Assembly: GCA_008711295.1 (NCBI GenBank)
Contig: VUYV01000080.1
Location: 1,614,465-1,678,464, forward strand
From: Anarhynchus alexandrinus
Lineage: Eukaryota > Chordata > Aves > Charadriiformes > Charadriidae
Reading direction: 5' to 3'
Length of the DNA stretch: 64,000 bases
This document shows, one piece after another, positions 15,301 to 27,300 of the stretch. Position 1 is the stretch's first letter. Each line of letters opens with the position of its first letter. A program made the position numbers and the translations under genes. The notes beneath the pieces are model-generated. The model was given only the letters and a program-made list of their open reading frames with translations, made no database searches and had not been told where the DNA came from.

Positions 15301-18300
15301 GCTAATTCCGTTACAGTACCCAGTGGATCGCTGCGGACCTCCTCAGGATCACAAGGCCCAGTGATCAGTTGTTCCACACTGAGGATGTACTTCAGAGAAC
15401 AGACCCCATCATTTAGCAGTACAATGCTGGAGCTCTGCAGGTCCCCAACTAATACACTTCCAAGGTCCAGGTGCTCCTTTTGTGCCTGGAATTAAAACCC
15501 ACCGTGCAAAGGTCACTGTTACACGTCAAGCGTAGTGGTCGAGTGTTGATCCCTTGGCACAAGCAGTGCAGTGCAGTGCAAAGGGCTCCCAGCTTTGTGT
15601 AGGACCTGGCATGCCCTGGGAGATGTCGGAACAGGGCTGCAAGGGGCTCAATCCCTCCTCCAAATGCTTTTTCCTACTGTTATTTATGCTGCTTGCTGGG
15701 TAGGATGCAGCATATTCAGGGCTGTGAGGACACTATCTGGCCAGCTGCACTTGGGACAAGGGCTGAGATATGTCTGCTGGTCCCTCCATGGCTGCATTAA
15801 GAGTCCCTCTCTGTCTTGGCTAGTCATCCACTTGCATGCAGTTTATAGTGACTAAATAACCTCTAAGACATTTTCACCCATCTGTACAATGTGACTGACA
15901 TGGGGCAATGACTTACAAAGTATTACTTTATTTAACTCTGGCTCCTTAAGAAACCTGTCTGAAAATGAAGGTGGATGCACAGATCTGCAGATAATAGGAG
16001 GAAAGCCAGGTGGATGCACGCTGGCTACACCAATTTAACAGTTAGGTCCACTACACTTAAAAATCGGACTGACAGCAGAACAAATGAAGAGGGAGAGCAG
16101 ACAGAAAGAGAGGAGAACGCTGGGCATCCCAAGGAGCCAAATGGCTTGCTCCGTTCAGTCTGGAACAGAGGATTTGAGAGTGATCTTGGAGGATTCAGGC
16201 AGGCTGCATTTGAACTGGTAGGACATTTACATCGTGCTGTTGCCATTAGGCTGCCAGAATCAGCTCTGTCATCTCCACTGAAAGCAATGTCTGGGAATTT
16301 TGTTGTAAATCCTTATTGGTTGTCTCCAGTACAGGTTGTGCAAAAAGGAGAAATCCAAGATCCTCATCCCACCCTAGTACCCCTCCTACTACCCAGTGGG
16401 CTCCAGTTTCTTACCCTGATGGTGCCCAGTGCCCCCTCTCCAACAATCTGTAAGGCATAACGGACACTTTTGGGAGACACGGGGTCTGGGCTTTTCCTCC
16501 TCACAAACACCGTAGCTCGCAGCAGATACTTGGTCTCCTTGTCAGGAGTAAAAGTCCATGCCTGAGCCTGAAATCACAAGAGGGAAGGAAAGCGCTCACA
16601 GGAGCTGCGGACCAGAGCCAAGCCTGTACACTACAATGACTGCATTCAATGCACAATCTTTTCCTCCATTACAGCTAACCTAGACCTCTACAGACAGCTC
16701 CGAAGACACTCCAATCCTCCACCATCTCTGCCTGTGTCAAAGGGTCGTCTTAGGAATGCACATTCAGGATATTCAAAGCCAGGCCGTGGAGATGTGCTAG
16801 TCTTTGCTACTCTTAAAGAGCACTCAGAGAATAGAGTAGAAGTTTAGAACCTGAATTTACATGTGGAAGAACAGCAGAATAAACTCTCTTGTTCTCACAT
16901 TTGTCCTCCATCTATTAACATCTCCGGGTGCACGACAAAGTTGCTGCTGTGTTAATGCCCAATCCCATCCAGGTATCATTATCTAGTGCCCGTTTAAGAC
17001 CCATTTGGTCCTATAGTCAAGGAGGATGTGATCATGTTTGGCAAATCCACATTGCAGGAACCAGTATGACTGTAGATGCTGGCTAGCAACCCAAGCTAAG
17101 ACACTGACTGCTATTCTCCGACTTTGGCATTAATGACCACATGACTGGCAGCCCTCATATTTCTTCTCCAAACACTCCACAGCTGTATTGTAGAAAGCAA
17201 AATGCGAGTTTGGTAGAACCTGAACTTACCATGGCTTCATAGGGCTGGAGGATCCCTGAAGTGGGGCTGACAGACAGAATCTTGCTGTCAGACTGATGGA
17301 TCTTCCATGTGAAAACCATAGGTAGCCTTGTGCAGTTTTTTATGGTATACATTCGTGTAGAAGAGGTCCCTACATAGACAGGCTTGAAGTAAAGATTTCC
17401 ATCACCTTCTAAGAGCAAGAGAAGGGACTCCCCACAACTCCGGAGAGCAATCTCCTGTGGAATTAAGGGAAAAGTAATAGACACTTGCTAGAAGTCTCAG
17501 CTGACCTCTAGAGGAACCTTGCAAAGATGTTGCTCCTTCCAAGAGAGAAATAAGAACAAACTGAGTCAGAAGGAGGAGGAGGAGAACTCTAGGTTGTGCT
17601 CTCAAGGAGGGCCCTGAGCATAGTACTGTGCATTCCAGGAGATGGAAACCCAAGGGAACAAGGGGTACAGGATGTCTTGCACCACAAGCACCTTCTATAT
17701 GCAGTGTTGACCCCACCTTAAATGCTGAAAATGTTATTTCATTCCTATTTCCAAATGGAAAAATCCAAACCAACCATTAGGAGTTATAACAGGGGTCACA
17801 GTGCAAGTCACTGTGAAAACAGAGGACTACAAGGGAACAAACTTTTCTCACCATCTTCTACTTCCCTCTCCCTACCTTGGTGTATCCAGGACAAGAGTTC
17901 AGCTGCAAAGACAGGATATGCTGCTGCAAGACTGTGTCAACTGGGTGAGTGGAGAGAAAGAAAATCTGTTGGCCTCCTGGAATGATGTGTCCTGAGCGGG
18001 GCTTGACCAAAACAGAGGGACAAGGAGCTTGGTTCACACTGAAGGTTATCAGTGAGGTGCCCATGTTCAAGAGCAGCATACTGCAGTAGGTGTCAGTGTT
18101 AGGAGCCACAGGAGGAAAAGTCTGGTGGAAACAAGCAAGAAGGGTTGTTTGCACTGGGTTTTGAAAACCAGCTTAAAGAAAAAGCTTTTGCTATGTTGAA
18201 TTCCAGATTCCAGCAAGCACTATCCTGAGCCTCCAGAGTACTCTGTACCTGCCTTTCTTCAGTATATGTATGGTCTTTTACCTTCCCACAGTGGCTCTCA

Positions 18301-21300
18301 CCTTTCATAGGCTCATGGGACCAATGAAATTACTTTACTTATGCAATGCTTCCTGTTCATTCAATAAGCAAGCTGCTTGCTGGGACCTGCAGTCTCTGTA
18401 TGGATAGTAACCTCCTGGATTAAGAATTCCAGCAGGCTGGTATTTGCTCCAGGTCATGCATATCAGATACAGGCTGCATGTCCTGAACTAGCTGAGGAGA
18501 TTTTCTAAGAGGTTCTCAAGACAATTCTTACTTCCTAGGGTCAGATCTTACTTAACCTCGTTGGAACAATACTTTCTTGTGCTACAGAAACCGCAGGAAA
18601 ATTCCACTCTACCTTGCAACCACCTCTCTTCCATAAGTGTGGATTCTGTGTTCTGCCCTCCATTTGCCTAAGTGCATGCAGAGTGTCTGAGGCTCCTGCG
18701 AGGGGACTAAGCACCCTTGTGAGTGCCTATATCCACTTAAACAGAAGAGAAGGAGATCCCAACAGCATTCCTCTCAGAGCTAATGAGATGCTCAGTGCAA
18801 CCTGACACACTGGAGGCTGGGAAGCTAATGCAGGAGAAAGAGCATCCTACTTCTGTACCAAAGCAGGAGTCTCCACACCATCAGAAACCACCTAAGCCAT
18901 GTCTCAGGATGGTGCAATGGGACACAAGGTAAAAAACTTCAGAGGCAAACACTGAGCATCTCTGTAAAGATCCAAACGTCAACCAGTTACACACCTTGGG
19001 AACATCCAGGACGTACTGTGGAATGAAGTGCTCCCGCTCTGCTTCATACGTGTGCGCTCTCAGCCTGACAGTCAGGCACCAGGATGGACAGATGGTGGCA
19101 TCATCCTCAATGTTGCTGTAGTGTCTCAGCACCTGCAGGCACACAAGGAACAGAGCAGAGTACATGCAGGAAGGGAGTGTGGCAAGGTATCTTCAAGTGC
19201 ATGTGTCATCACAAGTAGCAGTTTGTTTCAGTGGCACCCCTGGGGCTGAGGAACTGACTTTTTCAGGGGAGGAGGACTGACCAGTGCCAGATGAGGAACA
19301 TGAGTGCTGCTTTCCCAGACAGCTACATTTCAGACCCAAAAGACCACTGAGTGACTTTCAAGCAGAAGGGCCTATCCAAGCTATTCTGTGATACTACAAG
19401 AGTTGCCTTAGGGAAGGAGACACTCTAGTGCAGTTTGAGATACTTGAAGGTGCTAAAGTTAGCATTTAACAGCGAGTCACTGAAAATAATCATCTGGCCT
19501 TTACCTGAGCCTAAGAACTCCTGACTCTAAGGTTACTCCCAGATATCCTCCACACTGGCTTAGAAGGGAAAAAAATGCAAGAAGAGTAATCAACAATGTA
19601 ACGAAGATCTTTCTCACCTACCAGGAAGTTTCTGGGTGCTAAACCTCCTGCAATTGCAGCCTTGTGTGATGTGAATCCCACATCACATGGGAAGAGAGGC
19701 TGCAGTGATATACAGTGCCCTCAGCAGCTTTACTTGTGGAGAGCCAAACGCAAAAACCAAGTTACTGCCCATCACCCAGGCCTCAACAACCATCCTTGTG
19801 CAGGCTGCCTTCTATGCTAATAGTGCAGTAATTCACAGTAATTCCTCCTTCAGTGAGGTATACTTTCTTTCACATTCACTGGGGGTAAGAGAAAGCATTA
19901 CTATCCATATGCATGAGCTATGGCTTGCTTTGCTGATTTATCTTTGCCAGGACACAGGTGAAGGAGAAATTTTAACCCACCAGTTCATCAAAACAGCAGT
20001 CAGAGAAGTTACTAAAGATACCACTTTGCCAAACTCAAAATAAAAGCTTCAATTTGAATTTTAACTCCCCCAAAAGCCTTTAGCCTGCAGTATCTTGCCA
20101 GAACCTCTCTGGAAACTGGTCTTAGTAATTCCTACTAACCTTGTAGAATGCAAAACCTTCCAGCTCTGCTGCATAGAGACTGTTGAGCTGAGTGGGCTGG
20201 AAAAGGACACGGAAGGCCGAAGACTTCAGAGGTGGGATGTCACAAATTTCGGGGCTCACTTGGAAGGCACTGCCATGGCTCGGAGTCCAGGCAACAGTGA
20301 TCTTTCCTTTGGTGTGGTTGGTCACACAGAGAGGAAGCGGTTCTACCTTGTGGAGCGGCACGCAGCAACCAAAATCATACTCCCTGGGGCTGACAGTAAC
20401 ATGAGGGGGAAACAAGGCCAGGTCACTGCTTACACCATCGTAGAAATATTCAGTCATGGAGTTGGCATCAAAGTATTCCTTGGGAGGCTTGTCCTGAGGG
20501 ATCTACAGGATGGAAATATCTCAGTGTGAGAAGGGAAAGTGTGCCTGTGGGAGACACCAGCCACTACAGTCCTGATTGCCTTCACGAGCAAGAGGGCATG
20601 TGAGATGCACTTCAGTAACAGTTCCCAGCACAGCTCAAAGTCTAGGCTTCAAGGAGGCTCCTGTTCATAAGCCAGTCCTTAATCTGAAGCTACGTGAAGC
20701 AAAAGAAGACCCCATGATTGAGTTAAAGCTAGAAAGTGGTTTAGTGGCTGAGCTTGGGTATGACGCAGATAGCGTTGGTGCATACTGGGAACATTAACAG
20801 CGAAGATACTAAAGAAATCAGTCTGGCACCTGCAAGTCCTTCTAGATCTGTCTGACCTGTGCAACAGAAGCCCAGCATCTGCAGAGAACAGCACCAGAGT
20901 AGCTTAGACTGCAGGGAGGTGAGCTCATACCTCGGGGAGCAGCATGAGGGCTCCCTTTTCATCCATCTGCAACTTCCCATCTTTCAGCATCCCACTCAGG
21001 ATATCAGGGGGGTAGAAGGTTAGTCCCCTCACCATGTTGGTTCGGTACCAGGAGAGGTGTCTTGCCTGAAGGATGGCTGGCTTAGCTGTGTCTGAATGGC
21101 AGGTACCAAAAAAGTCCACATACATGGGTTCCTGAGAAAACACCAGAAAGGATTATAAGAGATAAACTGCCCTTCTGTGATTGCTTTGAGAGTTACAGCA
21201 TCCTAGCACATCACTTCCAAACCCATGCCTGGGAAAGGCTTAGAATCTGCAATGTTAGACTGCCATTTACTTTATGTCTTCACGGGGCACAAGAACTCTC

Positions 21301-24300
21301 TTGAAACTGGAGCAAAAGGCACTCAATGCACAGCTGTGCAGCTAAATTTAACTCAGAGACCTAAACACACAGGAGCCACTGAGGGTGCAGCTCACCCTAC
21401 CCATAGGCATTACTGGCTGGCTGTCCACATCAGCCCTCTACTGCTGACAGGAACCTGCACCATGGGGACTCTGCTCAGCAAGAGCCCAGGACAGGTGTCA
21501 TTAGAAATGCAGTGGGAAGAAATTTCCAGGGGCTACGAAGTTAGAAAGGCCAGCCCTGATGGGTTACATCAGAACAGTGCTGTGAGCTATCCCAGTGTTG
21601 AAACCACCCTTTGCCTCTCATACCTGATGGTGAACAAGGCACACCACTCTGCGGTGATAGCTGATGGGGTGAGTAGGTCGAAAGGTCACTTTCAGTGCTA
21701 GTGTTGTTGTGCCCTCCAAGACTCCACAGGGGCGATCGAAGGAGAAGACACTCCCTCTGCCATCAATATCAAACTGGTAATAAGCAGGGACATCTGAGGT
21801 GTTGCTGATTTTCAGTGTCTGCATCGAACTTTCCCCAAGATTGATCCAGTTGAAGTCCACAGAATATTGGTGCAGGGACACCAAAGGACCTAATACAACA
21901 ACATGCAAGACAGATCCTGGACGTATCATAGGTGTTTCTGTCAACATGTCACAAGCCACTGCTGCACTTAACCGATCTTCCCAAAACAGAATCACCTCAT
22001 CAGCAAACCCACCAGCCCCAGCAAACAGCTGGACATTCACTTCCAACAGTCTCACATCTGTCTCAAACACATATAAACCCCAAACTGTGCACCAGAGACA
22101 GCCCGGATCCCAGCAGAAGGTAAGTCTATGACTGAGAACTGTGACAGTCTCTAGTCCTTCCCCAAGCACTAGCCCTTCCCTTACAGTGCTAAGAAGAAGA
22201 CAGGGAGAAACAGGGAAAGCTTTCACTCTGGTACCTTTACATGAGCCAACCACCTTCAGGACTGTCTGCAGGAGGCATCCAGCAGATACGATAGTGAAAT
22301 AGTCAGTACTGTGCTCTCCTACAGCCTGAGGCTGAAATCGTATGCACAAGTCCAGCTTCCCATTGGCAGGGACAACACCATGGGACACATCACAGGAGAA
22401 AACATGATCTCGAAGCAGAGGATCTTTTGCTCTTTCTATCCTACACGGTGCATCAACCTCCAAGCAGAAAAGAAATAGGTAAGCAAAGGAGCCAACAGGA
22501 GCCAGGATAGCTCTGAATGCGCAACACTAATCAGTGAAGGACTGCCAATTTCAGCAAAGCTGAACACCATCAAGAACACCATGGCTACTGCAGCCCAGCA
22601 CAGAAATGCTATGCAAACCTCTGCAACCCTGTCCTGCTGGGGCACTGCTGGCAGCAAGCTCCCACCATATGCTCAGAAGTCAGTGGGCTGCAGCAAAATG
22701 TTCTGGTGATCTCTGGGATTGGAGTGTCCCTCTTGATAGAGGGGAGGATGGCTCAAGGTGTCCCCAAGGGCCAAAGTAGCCTAAGTGACTGTTGTGACCA
22801 GGAGGACAGGCAGGCAGGTAACTAATTTTTCTCCATCCACTGTTCCACCTTGTGTGGGGATTTTCTTTTCAGAAAAAAAACCAAGACTGGTGCTCTAATG
22901 CCTTCCTCACCCTCTTAAAGAAGAGGGTCCTGATCCTTGCCTGGGGATGCTGAGCACCATTGCAGTGTGGATAACAACAGTACAACACATGACTATGTCT
23001 TTGCCACTCCCAAGTTTCAGAGCCTGTAGACGAGCCAGCACTGTGTCAGCCATGTCTGCATTCTCTGAGTACATCCAACTTTTAACAGGGCAGGGATGGG
23101 CTGAGCTGGCACAAAGAACAAGGTGCTCAAATGCAGCCTGCTTGATTTTGGGAGCAATTCACCAAGTTGCAGTCCACTGAGGACAGCAGAAGATCCTTCA
23201 GCTGCCTGGGATACATGCATGCCAATGTGAGACTGCCACAACTGCCACGCGGGACTGATGGGCTTGTCCAGGGTGGGCAGGAGAGCTGCAGGATGTGAGG
23301 GACAACAGTGGCTGCCTGATCTGAACCAAGCACAGTGGGAAGAAGGCAGGAACCGCCATACCATGCTGCAAATGGATGAGTTGCTAGCACTGTAGCTAGA
23401 AGGCAGGGGACAAGGATGAATGGCCTGGTTGGTAGGGGGAGGTTCATCATCTCTGTTTTATTCACATTTCCTCCTGGGTTATTTTCACACCATTAAAGGA
23501 GATACTCAAGACCACATATCTGAAGGGAAATGTGCCAGCACACCAACTTCTCACAAGAAGTAGGCTCCCTCTCCACATACCACAGACATGTTGAAGATTT
23601 CTACGCACTTCTCCACAGTTGTCCCCACTGGCACTGATCCAAAGCACAGCACATCCCGAAACTTTCCAGGCTGTACACCTCCATACTCTTCCGCTGTCAC
23701 ACTCACCCGCAGGTAGGGGTATTTGGCTGTTAAAGGGAAGAATATACTGGGTTAAGAGAGAGAGGTGGAATCTCCATCCTTGGATATTCAACACTCAACT
23801 GGACAAGCCTCTGAACAACCTCAGATAACTCTGAAGTTGGATCTACCTTCAAATTTGGCCCTGCTTTGAACCAAATAAGCTCCCTTCCAACCCTCATTTC
23901 CTAAACTCAGAGTCACGTCTTTTGCTAGTGGCCATACAAGGCACTTCAGGCAAGGACTTGCTAATGAAAGCATTGCTTATTCTAGCTTGCATCCGGAAAG
24001 CTTTAGAAATTTCCCTCTGGCTCTCTGTCTAGCAGGGACAGACAGGAGAGACTGAATGTGGACAAGACCAGGAGTTTCTGGAGGTTTTTGCATTGTGCCT
24101 ATGAACTCCTCTCATTTCTTCCCCTCTGTCAACCTAAGCAGGCTCCAGTAATGCGGGTTTGGCTAAAGCATGCCACAGGGCATATTGACCCTGGGTCTCT
24201 TCAGATCACGCTTCCAAATTGACAGAAGTACGTTAGAGAATTTCACAAGCCACTTTCAAACCATGGGGCTCATCAGTGGGTCAAGCCAACTGTGGCACAA

Positions 24301-27300
24301 CTTAAGAGCACAGCACCTCCATGTATCCCTGTGGAATGCTATTCCACAGTTAGGGATGATCCACACTTCTTTGAGTGTTAAATGCAAGAAAGACTCACAC
24401 ACGGCTTTTAGCTGGATAGTCCTCTTTTGTTTCTCTTCACCTCCAAATGAGCATGTTGCTTCCACATCATACACCATAGCCTCCTTGGGTTGGAAGACCA
24501 CCTTGACCATGCACTCAGCGCCTGGGTGCAGCATGCCGCAGTCAGGAATCATGTAGAAAGGGCTTGGTGTCTCCCAGGCAAACACAGTAACGAGATCACT
24601 AGGAAATGGAGATACATTTTAAGTAGGTGAATGGATCCTTTTCTGCCTGTGCAGTCACACATAGGATGTACCTTTCCCAATGGATTATTCCGTTAGGATG
24701 TGAGGCAACCAATGTTGAATGGCAGAATCCCCGATGCATCTGGCCAAATATGCGATGCCGGGAAGAAATTTGTCTCTAGTGTCTGCAAATTCTCTGTTTG
24801 CACTTTAATGAATCTTAGATGTAATAGCTAAGAACTTTATTAATGGCCGTAAAATTTCTCAGCTTCATCAGGTGATAGCAAACAAATCAGCTTCAGGATG
24901 AAGTATTTGCTTTTCTTGTATCTAAATTTGCTGCCTCTTAGTTCCAAATGAACATTTGTTCCTCTGCTATATGCCCAGGTGAGAATAGAGGACTGAGCTG
25001 TTTTCCTAATACCTCATTCAACTCTTCAGAACTCCTTTCGCTGTTTGATTTGTATAAACAACATGACATACCATCAGCTTTTTATATTTTATGCATTCCA
25101 AGCCATGTGTTACTTACCATCCATATTCTCCACCACCCTGGACCTCTCAGTCAGCACAAATTATTTCTCTAAGGGGAGAATGAATCACTTGAAATGGTTT
25201 CTGGCTGACACTTTGCTTTGCTTAAGGTACATGTACCCTCTGTCCCTTCCACCCTCCTACTGCATCAGCTGACTACTTTGGGGAGCACAGGCCATTTTCC
25301 ATCTAGTAAAGCTTATTTTGCTCTCACTGTAAATGGTTGGAAGGGCACCTCCTTCTTTCCTGGGAACTTCTTCTCTGCACTCCTTTCTACTATACTGCCT
25401 GAATTACTGTCCTTACCCTTATTAAAATAAGACAGTACTTGGTAACTGGGAACATCTTTGCTCCTAAATGATGCCTCCAAGCCACAGAATACTGACACTG
25501 CTTTGGGCAGCTCTCTGAACCTAAGAGCAGGCACTGGAGAGACTCTCAAAGTTCTGTACTGCCTGCCTCGAGCATGGGCAACTTCATTGCCATCCTTACG
25601 GCATTCCTGTGCCAAGGGAAGAGAGGCCCAGTCATAGAAAGACTAAAGCATTTCCAGCTGGTAGCTCATCCATCCCTACTCACGCTGCGCAGGCTGCTTT
25701 TGATTAACTAGAAGCCCAGGCATCTCCTGTGGCTGTGGGATGTTCTCAGTGGGACACGATTCTGGTCCTCAACTATTTCCTGTGCATAAATGTTTCTCAG
25801 CACATGCTGGAAACAGACTGATGTGAGGAGTCAAGCCATGCCCACAGTGAGATCTGACCTGTACTACCATTTCTGGTGCCTTCTCCACTGTCACCTCAGA
25901 GGAGGCAGAGGTCTGCTGCCTGTTACGCAGCCAGCAGACCTAATGACAACTGAAACGAGCTGCATTCATTGGAGAGTCCAAGAAGGTGCCAAAATACCCA
26001 ATAAAACAGAAGGAGAGTCTGCCGAGTCACATCTCGCTTACCCAATGTTGCGCACAGGGAATGTTGTCTCTGTGACATTGTGGACAGCACAGATGGGCAA
26101 CTGGACAGCAGCTGGGAAGGACAGACAGGGGCCTGGAAGCGTAGCACGCAGGGTGACAGAGAACTCACCCTCGGCCTTCTTAAAGCAGATGCTGTCTTCG
26201 TATTCCCTCTGCACAGAAAAGCAAGAGGAGACAGCAGTTAGACAGGCTCCATCTTGCAGGTAAGTGCAGCTCCACCCATGAACATCCAGGACCTTCACCT
26301 CTGCGAGAGTGCTGGGAACAAAAATCAGCAACAGAGGCATGAAGGAAGGCCTCTGTGCAGGAGAGAGCATATGCAGCACTCAGAAAAGGCTGAGTAAGGC
26401 AGGGAATAAGGTACTCAGGCATATTCCTCACTCTGTCAGGGAACACACAAACACCCTCAGAGAGAGGAGTTGAAGACCACATTTGTTTCACCTGATTTGT
26501 TTTGATACAGATAGATTTCTTTCAGTGTTTTCAAGATCCCAATTCATCTTAAGTGAAGCATGTACAACCTCTCTTTGAACTCCACAGGCACAGAAATATT
26601 AGTCTTTGACTAAGTGCTTTGTCGGCTAGAGGCCTAAGCGGTTAAGACACAACTTAAAGATGCAGCATTAACAGCACTGAGTACAGAGAGTCCCAGGACA
26701 TCTGCTAATCAGCTAAGATAGAAGGAATTGTAAGATACGTGTCTTCTGTGCTCCCCAATCATCACCTCTCCTGAGTACCACTTATATAGGTAAAGAGAGA
26801 CCTTGGGCACTGCAGCACACACAGTCCTTGCTCTCTCTAAGAAAGGGAGCCTCCTGCTCTAGAGATTGATGTGGTGCAGACAAACTACTCACTGAAAATG
26901 GAACAAGGCCAGCAGTTTATTTCATAAAGGGAACACTGAACAGTCATCAGAAAACCATGACACTAAGAGAGCAGAGGGATCATCCGCCCAATGATCACAC
27001 TCTATGGCTAGGACTGAAATACACATCAAAGACATACAGCTGTGGACAAGAGCCAAAGATCAACACTCAGCCTAGACAGACACAAGGAACAAGCTGAAAA
27101 TCAAAAAAAGGGTCTGGATAAAAAGAACCATCGCTGTTAAAAATAAAGCTTAAAGAAACCCACCCCATCCAAAAGAAGGCAGGCCCTTGACATATCCCTT
27201 ATAGAAAATGAGCAGCCCTTCAATGTACAGGCTTTGGGGTCTCCTGTACGACAGCAAAGAGTGAGTCCCTCAACCCAAAGTTCCACATTAAAACCACCCA

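Noticed and set aside
21618..22463. One continuous 281-codon minus-strand protein
   Set aside because: It is two CFAP65 exons (7 and 8) plus a translated intron that happens to be open. The conserved segments end exactly at GT-AG sites.
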